A DNA stretch of 64,000 bases from Schlesneria paludicola DSM 18645 (lineage in GTDB: Bacteria; Planctomycetota; Planctomycetia; Planctomycetales; Planctomycetaceae): the NCBI RefSeq assembly GCF_000255655.1, contig NZ_JH636435.1:2070658-2134657 (forward strand), written 5' to 3'. Shown here piece after piece: positions 45,397 through 55,944 of the stretch; position 1 is the first letter of the stretch; every line of letters starts with the position of its first letter. The position numbers and the translations under genes are program-made. The notes below the pieces were generated by a model. The model was given only the letters and a program-made list of their open reading frames with translations, was not told where the DNA came from and searched no databases.

Positions 45397-48300
45397 TCAC
45401 CCTTCGATTCGCTTTCGCTGAAAAGCCATCGTCAGCGAGCTGTCTGCCACGCTTTCACAGCCTTCCATGCGAGCCACCAATTGACCGTTCGCATCGACGA
45501 ACTCGATATCACAACGGATCATCTGCTCAGTAGACGGCTGGATGTGGATGATAATTCGCACTCCCTGATGCGGCAACGCGCGGCGGAACTGTCGATACTT
45601 CGTCACAGCACAGGGCAGGCATGGTCGGCCACGCAGTTCTTGTGACCAGAGAATGATCGACTGCAATGCGACGTCGATTGCCAACGGGTCCGCCAGCCAG
45701 TTCGCTCGAATCGGCTCGGCCATCCACGTCGAAGCGACTGGCGACATTCGCGATTGGACAATGATTCCATCGTCCGAGATCGCTTCGATCGCCGTCAAAC
45801 CGTGCAATTGCGGCCCATGAAACAAGCGCGTCGCATAGGCCGTCGCGAGATCCGTCGAGTAGGGGCGCTGATGGGAAATATGCAGTACCGGTGTCGGGGC
45901 CAACGGGTATCCCGGGGCCAGCACAACATTGGCCCCCGCGTGAATGACATCACGTCCGTTCGCATGAGAAACCAGGCGCGTGGGGACGATGAATTCGGCC
46001 CCCGCTCGAACCGGTTTGCCGCAGAGAATTCGCAGGGACACTCGATCGTGCTGCCCTAAACGCACACCTTGAAAGACGCGGAAGTCATCAAACCCATGCA
46101 GTTCCAAGCCGGGATTGCGATGAATGGCGCCATGAGCGAGCCATTCAAAAATCATCGCAACGGGGAGCACCGCTTTGCCGCCGATAACATGTGATTCCAG
46201 ATAGTGGTTGCTGGCCACATCCAGTTCACGCTCAAAGGAGACCTTAAATCCCAGATCAATATCGGTCTGCAGAGCGCGCGTTGATTCTGCCGCGGTCGGT
46301 TCGTGGCCGGGCGGTGGAGCAACAGCCTGTCCCAAGGACTTATTCGACTCGTGGTTGCCCCCTTTCTTGGGAATCATCGCATCGAGAGACTTCAGCACGT
46401 CGGCAGGCGTCGCATGCGCAGCCGTCGTGGGCAGCGAACGCGGCGGGGCGGAGGATGAAGCAGACGGTGACGGATTCGCCGCCAGAACGAGCACTTCAAC
46501 CGGCCGGTTGGCTGACTGCGAAAATTCGTTTACGAACAACTTGGCACCCGCTTCGGTGGGAATGAGTCCAATTCCTTCCGAGGCGAACAACTTCTTCAGC
46601 CCCCCCTGAACCATTCCGCCGTCCCATGGGCCCCAATTGAAGGACGCAATCCGGCATTTCGGATAGAAGACTGAAAGCTGACGAGCAAGCTTATTCAGGA
46701 CTTCGTTCGCCATGGCGTAGTCCAATTGGCCCACGCGGCCGAAGCGCGCGGTGTAGGACGAGAAAACGCCCAGCATCCGCAAATCGCGCAGTTCGATGCA
46801 ATCCAGTAGTGTCCTCAGCCCGGTGACTTTCGTCTCGTAGACGCGATCAAATTGCTCTTTCGTCTTGTCTTCAATGCGCTGATCCGCCAGCACCCCCGCG
46901 CCGTGAATGATTCCGCGAATCACGCCCAGATCACGACGAATTCCCGCGAGCAACGGACGAACTGAGGTTGCGTCACGGATATCGACGGCACGATAAACGA
47001 CGGATGCCCCAGTCGCTCTCAATCGTTGCAAGTGCCGTGCGACTTCACGACCGGCCACAATCTGGCTGTACTGCGCGGCGATTGTTTTGGGTGTCGTGCC
47101 TGTGGGTGCCCGCGACAGCAACGCCTGCTTGATCTCGGCCTCCGTCGACAACGAGACCAGCCATTCTGGTTCCGGCGCAGGCTCGGGGCTGCGTCCCAGA
47201 ATCACGAGTCGTGGCTGCCAGGCCGTTGCCACTGCAATCGCAGTTTCGGCGGTCACCCCGCGCGCCCCGCCGGTCACGACCACTACGTCTCCCGGTTGAA
47301 TGGGCGGCGTCCCGGCATCGTCGTTCAACGGTTCTTCCACGACCTCCAATTGCACAGGCCCCGAAGGAGCCAGTCCCACTTCCACGGGCCCTTCGTGCAG
47401 TAACTCGGTCACGAGCATGACCGCGGCAACATGCGGAGCCGACCATTCCTGACTCAGGTCAATCGCGCGAGCCGTGACTTCGGGCCATTCAAGATGAGCG
47501 CACTTGGCCAGCCCCGCCAGGCCTCCAGAAATCGGATCATGCAGTTGTGAACTTTCAAATCCGAACGAACCGTTCAGTCGCGAGATCGTTGCCAGAATCG
47601 CTGGCGACGATTTTCCGACTTGGCGTAACTTCGGTCCAACCTTCTGCACCCACTCCACGGCCGACCAAAGCTGTCGTTCGCTCATGCCGCGCTGCGGTGC
47701 CACGATGAGTAGCCCTGCCAGCCCGTCGGGAACGACGGCCGTTTGCGGCTCATCCAGATTGACGATCCGCGGCCGAAAGCCCAGATCGGTCAATTGGTCC
47801 GCGATGAGCAATGACAATCCGAGACCATCTTCCGTGATCCAGATTTCACTTCCGGGAAACAGTTTCATTGCGGGCCGCAGTGCGGCGGCGGTAAGCGGGA
47901 TGACCTTCGCAATACTCCGATTGACGACTGTACCTGGATTTGCGGAAGGTGCAGGCGAGGGCGATGTCACCCTTGAAGCGGCTGGTGGCAATGCGGCGGG
48001 GGCAGCCACGGGTGTCGGAACCGGACGACTGACCTGGTGAGAGATAAAGGGAGGTTCCGCCCCACGGGCCGGGGCCAGCACTGACGTCGAAGCGGGAACG
48101 AGAGAGATTGTCGAATCCCCCTTGGGTGCCATCCGTGCATCCGCCAATGACACGACATCGCGGAGTGTATGCAACGCGCCCAGTTCATCGGGCTGGAACG
48201 CGGGCAAGTGTGGAACCCGTTCCTGCAACGCGGAGAGGATCTCGACGCGTTTGATCGAATCGATTCCCAGATCATGATCCAGGCTCATGTCGACATTCAG

Positions 48301-51300
48301 CATCTCGACCGGGTAGCCCGTCTTCTCCGCAACGACTTCGAGCACCATTGGACCAAGGCTGCTGACCATCGCGGGCGTGGAAATCATCGCTGGCGCTGAA
48401 GCGGTGGCCGCGACGGAGGGACTTGGTGGCATGATTGCCGCCGGTGCTGCGTAAGAAGTTGGTGGGGACGGCGCGGCCGTCACGGCTGCAGCGCTACGGG
48501 CGTCGGCCAGGGTCACGACATCTCGAAGTGTGTGCAGCGCCCCCAGTTCTTCCGGCTGAAACGCGGGCAAGCCCGGCACGCGTTCTTGCAGCGCCGACAG
48601 AATTTCGACGCGTTTAATCGAATCGATCCCCAGATCGTGATCCAGGCTCATGTCCAGATTCAGCATCTCGACCGGATAGCCGGTCTTTTCGGAAACGACT
48701 TCAAGCACAACCGGTCCCAGGACAGCCGGTGGGTTGGTTGACGTACTCGACGGCAGGCTTGCTGCTCCATTGCCATTCCCGGCGGGTGAGACCGATTGTG
48801 GCCATGCAACGGCAGGAGCCGGCGCGGCCTGAACCGTGACAACGGGCGAGGCCATTGGCGCTGCGATCGGTGCCGGGGCCACCGACAAACCTGCGGATCG
48901 GGAATCGGCGATCCGAACAACATCGCTCAAAGTATGCAGAGCACCAAGTTCTTCCGGTTGGAACGCGGGAAGATTGGGCACTCGTTCCTGCAATGCGGAC
49001 AGGATCTCGACGCGCTTAATCGAATCGATCCCCAAGTCATGATCGAGACTCATCTCAAGATTCAGCATCTCGATCGGGTAGCCCGTCTTTTCCGAAACCA
49101 CTTCCAGTACGGCCAGACTCAACCCGGCTGAGGGCGCCTTCGCCACGACAGGCTGTGTGATGGAGACGGCCTGCGCCACTTGACCCGCAGCCACCACTTG
49201 AACCGGAGGCACCGCCGCCGACACGGCAGGTTGCGGGACTGGAGATGGCTGAACGAATCGTTGCGACGTCGCGGGAGCGGGCGGAACGGAACTGGTCGAC
49301 GCGCCAATCGTTCGCGCGTCGGCGATTCGAACAACGTCTTTCAGCGTATGCAGAGCCCCGAGTTCATCGGGTTGGAACGCGGGAAGATTGGGGACGCGTT
49401 CCTGCAGTGCGGACAAAATTTCGACACGCTTGATCGAATCGATTCCGAGGTCATGGTCCAGACTCATCTCGAGATTCAGCATCTCGACCGGATACCCCGT
49501 CTTTTCCGAAACCACAGCTAGCACAGTCAACGCCAAGGGCGACGTCACAGCGGGTGCCGTTTCCACGGGCGGCTCGGGTGCTCGTCGAACAGGGGCCGCA
49601 ACCGGCGGCACCTGTGCCACAGGGCTCTCTGTCCGAGAAACGGTACTGGGAACTGGAAGGGAAACCGAGGCCGGAGCCGGGGCTGTCGTCTGGAAGTCGA
49701 ATCCCATGACGGCCGAAACGGTCGACGCCGCGGGCTTCGCTGGTTCGGCAGCGACGGCAGGAGCGACGACGGCGCGAACGGGAACGGTCGACGGAATCGG
49801 CACAGGTGCGATCGCCGCTGGGGCCTCTGTACGGGCGGAGTGGAGCCGGAGATCCGGTGCGGAAACCGGGGCAACCGGTCCATTCGCCTCGGTATGACGT
49901 TCGTTGAGGTATTGGTTGGCAACCTTCGTCAACGTTTTTAGCGCCGCTTCCTGTCCATCCAGGAATTGCTGATGCAACTGTGACGTCTCTTGCTGCATTC
50001 GTTGCAGGGTGGTCAGTGTTTCGCGAATCGTGTCGACGATTCCTGCCAGATGAGGATTCTCGGCCGCGCGATTTTCGACCACGGTGGGAGTCACCGTCGA
50101 TGTTGGAGTTGTCGATGCCGGAACCGTGGAGCTGGTTCCATCGACCAGATTCAGGGGCGCACGAGCGGGAATGGGATCACGCGGTTTCACGTAGTTTGCT
50201 CCGCAAATGGGAATCCGCATGCGCTGCGAAGCACTCTGATCGAGCCCTTCACGAGACTGCGGGTCCCAGACTTGCCATTGAATGCTGTGACCGGACGCCG
50301 ACAAAGTCGCCAGGACAGTCGCCAAATCGGTCAGATTGTTTCGCTTACCGTTCGAGGCATCCGTCGCCAAAGCACGATAGTCCCGTCCTTGCAGAATTGA
50401 ATTGACCAGTCCCGTCAGGACGCCCCCCGGTCCGACTTCTAAAAAGTCACGAACCCCATCGGCATACATCTGTTCGATTTCGTCCACAAAATGGACGGGT
50501 CGGGCAAGCTGAGTTGCCAACAGATCCCGCGCCGCGGCCGGTTCCGTCGGGTATTCCAGTGCCGTGCTGTTCGCATAGACTGGCATCGACGAGGGACTGA
50601 ATTCGACATCATCCAGAACGGGTCGAAATGTCCCCGCGGCGCTGGCGACCAGCGGGCTGTGAAATGCCGCCGCGACCGTCAGCTTTTTGCCACGAATGTT
50701 GCGGCTGGCAAATAACGACGACGCGCGATCAATGTCAGGAATCCGTCCTGACAAAACAACTTGCGTCGGGCTGTTGTGGTTGGCAACGACCAGGTCGAGC
50801 GACAACTCATTGATCGCCGCTTCAATCTGAGCGAGCGGCGCGAGCACCGCCAGCATGCCACCTTCATTCTCTTGCGAAGCCGCCATCATCTGACCGCGCA
50901 GTGTCGACAGACGATACAGCACTTCGGGAGAGAATCGCTTGGACGCGCAGAGCGCAGTCAATTCGCCGTAGCTGTGTCCGGCAACGGCTTCCGGGCGGAT
51001 CCCGAAACGGTCGAGCACCGACAACACGGCGAGGCTGACCGCACCGATCGCAGGCTGTGCAATCTGTGTCGCGCGCAATTCCGCTTCGTGCTGATTCCGC
51101 GTTTCGGTCGAGAACGCGGGATGCGGATAGATGTAATCGCTCAGTTGTCGCGTCACGGCGGCGTCCGCGGCCAATCCGAACGTCTCGTTTGCCTGATCCA
51201 GCACATCCAGCATCATCGGGAAGCGACACACCAGGTCGCGCAGCATGCCGACGTACTGTGATCCCTGACCGGGGAACAAGACGCCCAGCTTTCCGCGACG

Positions 51301-53097
51301 TATTCCGGCACCATAGACGGCACCGTCGGGCGTCGACCACGCCGTTTTATCGGGATAGCGTTCCAGCATTGTCACTGCGCCAGTGGCAAGCTTTTCCAGA
51401 TCTGTCGCCTGACGCTCAACCACCAACAGCAATCGATGTCGGTGCTCAACTTGAAACGCAGCACGGCTGGACGACGCGAATGATCGGACGCCGGCCCATT
51501 CGGCGCGTCCCAACGGCGCGACCGACGTCCGCAATGCATCGGCCAACGGTCCTGGCTGATCGGCCGATAGCGCAATCACTTGAACGTCGCCGTCCCATTC
51601 CGGTTCGCCGAACGACTGTGGTGACTCTTCCAGCACGCAATGAAAATTGCTGCCTCCGAACCCAAACGCGCTGACCGCCGCCCGTCGCGGATAGCCACGC
51701 GGCTTCACCCAAGGCCGCGCGACCGTATTCACGTAGAACGGGGAATCGTCGGCCAGGAACGGCTCTGGAGGTTGATTCACTTTAATTGTCGGCGGCAGCA
51801 CACGATGCTGCAGGGCGAGAATCGCCTTGATGATTCCCGCCGCTCCCGCGGCCGCCTTGGTGTGACCGATCTGAGACTTCACCGAACCAACCGCGCACCA
51901 GGCACCACGTCGTCCGGTGGCTTTGTAAACATGCATCAGGCCGGACACTTCCGTGGCATCACCCACTTTGGTTCCCGTGCCATGCGCTTCAACGAGTTCC
52001 ACGGTCGCTGGTGAAACCCCCGCAATCCGATAGGCGTCCTCCAGGCAGCGAATCTGTCCTTCCGCCTTTGGCGCATAGACCGCGCTGCCCGCCCCGTCGC
52101 TGGATGTTCCGATCCCTTTCAGCACCGCATAAATACGATCGCCGTCACGTTCCGCATCGGCCAATCGTTTCAGCACCACAATGCCGGCGCCTTCGCCCAG
52201 GATCGTGCCATCGGCATCGCTGGAAAATGGCTTCGCGTCACCTGTCGGTGACAGTGCCGGCGTCTTGCTGAAGCACATGAACATGAAAATGTCGTTGAAC
52301 GTATCGATCCCCCCGGTGACAACCATGTCACTGCGTCCGGTCGACAGTTCCAGCGCGGCCAAATGGATGGCCGACAACGAACTGGCACACGCGGCATCGA
52401 CGACACAGTTCGTTCCGTGCAGGTCGAGTCGATTCGCAATACGACCGGCGACGACATTTCCCAACAGACCGGGAAACGAATTTTCCTGCCAGGGCACATA
52501 ACTTTGTGAAATGCGATTCACGACATCATCGGCGACCACATCAGGTACGCCCGCATCGCGAAGGGCCTTGCGCCAGCGCGGATGTCCCAGGCGTGCCCCC
52601 AGGGGGATCACCATCTCGAGCGTGCCAGTCACACCCAGAATACAGCCCACGCGTGATCGATTGAATTTGCGATCCGCACCGTAACCGGCATGTTCGAGTG
52701 CGCGTTTGGCTCCGACGAGTCCCAGCAGTTGCGAGGTATCGATGGCTTCCAGATTGTTCGGCGAGATACCGAATTCCAGAGGATCAAAAGGAACCGGCGA
52801 CAGGAAACCGCCCCGCCGGGCGTAGGTCATGTCAGGCGTTTTCTGATTCGCATCGAAGTAATCATCCGGGTTCCAGTGCGTCGCGGGAACTTCCGTGATC
52901 GTGTCGACACCGCGACGAATATTCGACCAGAATTCGTCGAGACTTCCCGACTTGGGGAACAAGGCGCTCAATCCGACGACGGCCAACGGCACGGGAGTCG
53001 GGGCGGATGCATTCGATGGATTCATAGTCGATTGGGTATCGAGACTTTGATCAGAGGAAAATCGCGGATCGGCGGGACATCGCGTCGCATCGTTCAT
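45397..53097 (-). CDS. pfaA: PfaA-like multidomain synthase: KS-AT-ACPx4-KR-DH
   Basis: A 2566-residue iterative fatty acid/polyketide synthase of the PUFA (Pfa) type. Numbering from 53097, approximate domains: ketosynthase 35-490 with Cys237 (DAACASS), His372 (EAHGTGT) and His412 (GHTKAAAG); acyltransferase 605-900 with Ser709 (GHSYGE); a Pro/Ala-rich linker; four tandem carrier domains with phosphopantetheine Ser at about 1221, 1359, 1493 and 1614, each in DHDLGIDSIKRVEIL; ketoreductase about 1935-2180 (VTGGARGV, YAMAN); and a double-hotdog dehydratase about 2275-2560 (HVIGGKAVLP, then DVALQ). All catalytic motifs are intact. The start ATG overlaps the pfaD-like stop region (TGATATG), implying translational coupling. 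Confidence 0.93.
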   Translation of the reverse strand: MNDATRCPADPRFSSDQSLDTQSTMNPSNASAPTPVPLAVVGLSALFPKSGSLDEFWSNIRRGVDTITEVPATHWNPDDYFDANQKTPDMTYARRGGFLSPVPFDPLEFGISPNNLEAIDTSQLLGLVGAKRALEHAGYGADRKFNRSRVGCILGVTGTLEMVIPLGARLGHPRWRKALRDAGVPDVVADDVVNRISQSYVPWQENSFPGLLGNVVAGRIANRLDLHGTNCVVDAACASSLSAIHLAALELSTGRSDMVVTGGIDTFNDIFMFMCFSKTPALSPTGDAKPFSSDADGTILGEGAGIVVLKRLADAERDGDRIYAVLKGIGTSSDGAGSAVYAPKAEGQIRCLEDAYRIAGVSPATVELVEAHGTGTKVGDATEVSGLMHVYKATGRRGAWCAVGSVKSQIGHTKAAAGAAGIIKAILALQHRVLPPTIKVNQPPEPFLADDSPFYVNTVARPWVKPRGYPRRAAVSAFGFGGSNFHCVLEESPQSFGEPEWDGDVQVIALSADQPGPLADALRTSVAPLGRAEWAGVRSFASSSRAAFQVEHRHRLLLVVERQATDLEKLATGAVTMLERYPDKTAWSTPDGAVYGAGIRRGKLGVLFPGQGSQYVGMLRDLVCRFPMMLDVLDQANETFGLAADAAVTRQLSDYIYPHPAFSTETRNQHEAELRATQIAQPAIGAVSLAVLSVLDRFGIRPEAVAGHSYGELTALCASKRFSPEVLYRLSTLRGQMMAASQENEGGMLAVLAPLAQIEAAINELSLDLVVANHNSPTQVVLSGRIPDIDRASSLFASRNIRGKKLTVAAAFHSPLVASAAGTFRPVLDDVEFSPSSMPVYANSTALEYPTEPAAARDLLATQLARPVHFVDEIEQMYADGVRDFLEVGPGGVLTGLVNSILQGRDYRALATDASNGKRNNLTDLATVLATLSASGHSIQWQVWDPQSREGLDQSASQRMRIPICGANYVKPRDPIPARAPLNLVDGTSSTVPASTTPTSTVTPTVVENRAAENPHLAGIVDTIRETLTTLQRMQQETSQLHQQFLDGQEAALKTLTKVANQYLNERHTEANGPVAPVSAPDLRLHSARTEAPAAIAPVPIPSTVPVRAVVAPAVAAEPAKPAASTVSAVMGFDFQTTAPAPASVSLPVPSTVSRTESPVAQVPPVAAPVRRAPEPPVETAPAVTSPLALTVLAVVSEKTGYPVEMLNLEMSLDHDLGIDSIKRVEILSALQERVPNLPAFQPDELGALHTLKDVVRIADARTIGASTSSVPPAPATSQRFVQPSPVPQPAVSAAVPPVQVVAAGQVAQAVSITQPVVAKAPSAGLSLAVLEVVSEKTGYPIEMLNLEMSLDHDLGIDSIKRVEILSALQERVPNLPAFQPEELGALHTLSDVVRIADSRSAGLSVAPAPIAAPMASPVVTVQAAPAPAVAWPQSVSPAGNGNGAASLPSSTSTNPPAVLGPVVLEVVSEKTGYPVEMLNLDMSLDHDLGIDSIKRVEILSALQERVPGLPAFQPEELGALHTLRDVVTLADARSAAAVTAAPSPPTSYAAPAAIMPPSPSVAATASAPAMISTPAMVSSLGPMVLEVVAEKTGYPVEMLNVDMSLDHDLGIDSIKRVEILSALQERVPHLPAFQPDELGALHTLRDVVSLADARMAPKGDSTISLVPASTSVLAPARGAEPPFISHQVSRPVPTPVAAPAALPPAASRVTSPSPAPSANPGTVVNRSIAKVIPLTAAALRPAMKLFPGSEIWITEDGLGLSLLIADQLTDLGFRPRIVNLDEPQTAVVPDGLAGLLIVAPQRGMSERQLWSAVEWVQKVGPKLRQVGKSSPAILATISRLNGSFGFESSQLHDPISGGLAGLAKCAHLEWPEVTARAIDLSQEWSAPHVAAVMLVTELLHEGPVEVGLAPSGPVQLEVVEEPLNDDAGTPPIQPGDVVVVTGGARGVTAETAIAVATAWQPRLVILGRSPEPAPEPEWLVSLSTEAEIKQALLSRAPTGTTPKTIAAQYSQIVAGREVARHLQRLRATGASVVYRAVDIRDATSVRPLLAGIRRDLGVIRGIIHGAGVLADQRIEDKTKEQFDRVYETKVTGLRTLLDCIELRDLRMLGVFSSYTARFGRVGQLDYAMANEVLNKLARQLSVFYPKCRIASFNWGPWDGGMVQGGLKKLFASEGIGLIPTEAGAKLFVNEFSQSANRPVEVLVLAANPSPSASSSAPPRSLPTTAAHATPADVLKSLDAMIPKKGGNHESNKSLGQAVAPPPGHEPTAAESTRALQTDIDLGFKVSFERELDVASNHYLESHVIGGKAVLPVAMIFEWLAHGAIHRNPGLELHGFDDFRVFQGVRLGQHDRVSLRILCGKPVRAGAEFIVPTRLVSHANGRDVIHAGANVVLAPGYPLAPTPVLHISHQRPYSTDLATAYATRLFHGPQLHGLTAIEAISDDGIIVQSRMSPVASTWMAEPIRANWLADPLAIDVALQSIILWSQELRGRPCLPCAVTKYRQFRRALPHQGVRIIIHIQPSTEQMIRCDIEFVDANGQLVARMEGCESVADSSLTMAFQRKRIEG

Positions 53098-53098
53098 A

Positions 53099-54799
53099 TC
53101 AGACGTTCCCCACCAGTTGAGCCGACGGAACAATTCGTCCCAGTTCGGCGGAAATGGGGAATCCTTGATTTCGTAACAAATTCAGTCTGTGCATCACTGC
53201 CGCTCCATGCAGCAGATTGAACGCCACCGTCGCCACGCGACGATTCGCCGCTTCGGCCAGAAATGTGCCGCGCGTCCATTCGTTGAACGCGCCCATCGCC
53301 GGACCGCACCAGATCTGGTAGTCCATCTTCCGAGTGGGCTCACCCGTGTTCGCCCAACGTGATGATTGGCCCAGGTACCAGCGAAAGACGAGTGCCATCT
53401 TGTGCTTGGGATCGCGTTCGCCACGTTCCACTTCCGCGGGATTGCGGGTGGAAAAATAGGCCGCTGTCTGCAGCCAGATCTCTTCCAGCGATGTGCGGAA
53501 CAAATTCTTTTCCAGCCACTCGCGATCGGTTTTCGAGATCTCGTCGATGCCTTTGGAGTTGCGATAGATCTCGTAGAGCTTCGCCGCCCGCATCGGAAAC
53601 ATTGTGCCGCGTTTGAGAACCTGTACCTTCACGCCCATCTCGAACATGTCCGCACAGGGACACATCGTGACATCGGCTTGCTCGGCATCGGCCAGCATCT
53701 GGCGAACCGAGTCGCAGGTTCCCGATTCGACGCAGGCCTGTTGTACGGAACCGACCAGGACGTACGCCGCCCCCATGGCAAACGCCGCGGCCGTGGATGC
53801 GGGCGTCGAGATTCCGCCTGCCGCTCCGACTCGCAAAGGTTGTTCGAACTTGTACTGTGCCATCGCGCGGTCGCGCAGGGCGAGAATTGTGGGAAGCAGT
53901 GTCAGGGCAGGGCGATTGTCCGTGTGCCCCCCCGAATCGGCTTCGGCCGTCATATCCTGTGCAATCGGAACCTTTTCGGCCAGGTGGGCCTGTTCGGCGG
54001 TGATCGCATTCTGTTCCACGAGATGTGACAGCATTTTGGCCGATGCTGGCGCAAAGAACTTCGAGCCGACCTCGATTCGTGAGACCTTGGCGATGACACG
54101 ATTTGGTGTGACGATTTCGCCCGTCTTCGATCGGTGAATCCCATGCAAACGATAGCGAACGATGTGCGGCGTCAGATCGAGATACGCCGACGCTTCGACC
54201 AGACGCACCTCACGCCGCAGATACAGATCGACCAGTGCGCATTCGAGTGCCTGTTCATTGGGACTGTGAATCAGGTTGATGCCGAAGGATTTTCGTCGCG
54301 CGCGAATCGGTGGGGAAAACGTCCCCGGCGCGCCCGTGACCACGCCACTCGACGAAACCGATACCGGACTTGTCAACTTCGACAAGCGATCGATCGCGGC
54401 TTCGACTCGACTCAGGCTTAACCCCGCCGAGCCGAAGACGCCCAGCATTCCATGCTCGGCCATCTCTTCCACGATTTGCTCGGACCCGATCCCGGCCGCC
54501 ATCGCGCCGGAAACATAGGCAAATCGCAAGCCATGATCACGGCGGAACGAATCGTCCCCCAGTTGCTCGGGCACAACCGGCGGGACAACACCAACGATCG
54601 GATGAGAGCTTGAGGCATGATGCGGTGAACCGATCGTCCCCACACCGCCGCGCGCCAAACCAAGCCCTTGCGTGGTGCTGACGATCATGAGCGGTGTTTT
54701 GATGTCGTGAACGGCGGCTGCGACCGAGCCTGGATCGAGCGCGACTGAGCCGCCCGTCGATGACCACCAACCGAGTAGCGTCTGAGTGGAAGACGTCAT
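53099..54799 (-). CDS. pfaD: PfaD-like enoyl reductase (nitronate monooxygenase/2-NPD fold)
   Basis: A 566-residue flavin-dependent trans-acting enoyl reductase of the PfaD family. Typical parts: GSEQIVEEMAEHGMLGVFGSAGLSLSRVEAAI, FGINLIHSPNEQALECALVDLYLRREVRLVEASAYLDLTPHIVRYR, the flavin/substrate site in KVPIAQDMTAEADSGGHTDNRP and VGAAGGISTPASTAAAFAMGAAYVLVGSVQQA. A C-terminal region follows with YLGQSSRWANTGEPTRKMDYQIWCGPAMGAFNEWTRGTFL. It would supply the enoyl reduction missing from PfaA. The ATG at 54799 matches the family N-terminus; no clear ribosome binding site. Only one base separates its stop from the PfaA start. Confidence 0.92.
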   Translation of the reverse strand: MTSSTQTLLGWWSSTGGSVALDPGSVAAAVHDIKTPLMIVSTTQGLGLARGGVGTIGSPHHASSSHPIVGVVPPVVPEQLGDDSFRRDHGLRFAYVSGAMAAGIGSEQIVEEMAEHGMLGVFGSAGLSLSRVEAAIDRLSKLTSPVSVSSSGVVTGAPGTFSPPIRARRKSFGINLIHSPNEQALECALVDLYLRREVRLVEASAYLDLTPHIVRYRLHGIHRSKTGEIVTPNRVIAKVSRIEVGSKFFAPASAKMLSHLVEQNAITAEQAHLAEKVPIAQDMTAEADSGGHTDNRPALTLLPTILALRDRAMAQYKFEQPLRVGAAGGISTPASTAAAFAMGAAYVLVGSVQQACVESGTCDSVRQMLADAEQADVTMCPCADMFEMGVKVQVLKRGTMFPMRAAKLYEIYRNSKGIDEISKTDREWLEKNLFRTSLEEIWLQTAAYFSTRNPAEVERGERDPKHKMALVFRWYLGQSSRWANTGEPTRKMDYQIWCGPAMGAFNEWTRGTFLAEAANRRVATVAFNLLHGAAVMHRLNLLRNQGFPISAELGRIVPSAQLVGNV

Positions 54800-55944
54800 A
54801 TTTAAGTCAAATTCGCTTGATGCGAGTGTCAAAACCGTGAAATTCGATACATCGTCGCGTCGGCCACGTCGCATCGCGTAGCGGTGCGACGTTGAAAGAA
54901 GGAATCGTGTCCGTTGTCCGAGACCGAAAAACTGGAGTGTCTTCGAGTTCCAGACTGAACGTGTCTCCCGCGTTCCGATGAGCGGCCAGCCAGCCAGTAT
55001 AAAAGACCCGACCGGAGGTTGCACGCCGCGCCGCGCCCAAACAGCCCCCCCAGTCGTCACATTCGGTAGCGATTAAATCGGTTATCCGGGCGCGTCGTCC
55101 GCCGGTTGACGACCCATGATCCCATTCCAATGCCTCGAATAGGCTTCTTCGATCACCCCACAAGAAATCACCACAAGGCAATTATTTGTAAAGACTTACG
55201 AACAAAAACATGTAAACAATGCCCATGAGCCGCACGAATTGAAACGATGAGTCATCATGAACCTTTTTGACGAACGCCCACAGAAAAACAACCCAAAACG
55301 CCCAGTCACACAAAACGACGCATTCATCCCATCTCACGCTTCAATCGAGGTGCCCAGAAATTTTTGATCACCTTGATCAACTCGATCAAGATGATTCATA
55401 AGAGCAATAATTCAAATTAGTTACGAATATCGAAGGCATTGAGCATCTTGATCGACTTGAGCATCTTGTCCAAGGGCCCCTTTCGAGACGGCGTTGATCG
55501 GATTTTCGTTTTGGCACCTTAGCGACAACCGATTCCTTCCATGTCGTGAAAAGGAGAATGATTGGCTCATAAAGAATTGATGACATCGCCATCGCGATCA
55601 TCTCCCAACCAAGATTCATCAGTCCGCTCGTCCATGCGAGCGGGGCATTCACCTGCGACGCGTCGTTCACTCTCGTTCGTCGCCACCGTGTTCGTCGCAG
55701 CCGCAAGACCACGTCGACTCGATGCACCCATGATACGACTTCCTGAGAATCTGTCCCGGTCAAAACGGCCGTCGTTTCCAAACGTTTGGAAGGTCCGTGG
55801 ACACGACTGCGGGCTGCGACCGAAGTCCTCGACCGGCCCGCCGTGACGACTTTCTTCGTTCCGAATGAGCGGGGGCAACGTGAAGTCGGAGAGGGCACGG
55901 AGGAGATGCGTTAGGAGGAGTGCGCAGCAGCAATGTGCCGCGTG
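54800..55944. other. Long intergenic region upstream of the pfaD-like gene, with inverted repeats
   Basis: About 1.1 kb without a supported gene. The part at 55150-55260 is markedly AT-rich and probably holds the promoter. At 55378-55393 and 55444-55459 lies an inverted pair of a 16-bp motif (CAACTCGATCAAGATG, matching 15 of 16 in reverse), and CTTGATC/GATCAAG itself forms a local palindrome at 55372-55390. Open frames here (for example 55386-55898, minus) lack motifs and start signals. Confidence 0.5.

Noticed and set aside
55386-55898. A 170-codon minus-strand frame upstream of the pfaD-like gene
   Set aside because: Arg/Ser-rich composition, no ribosome binding site, no recognisable domain; it spans the inverted repeats.
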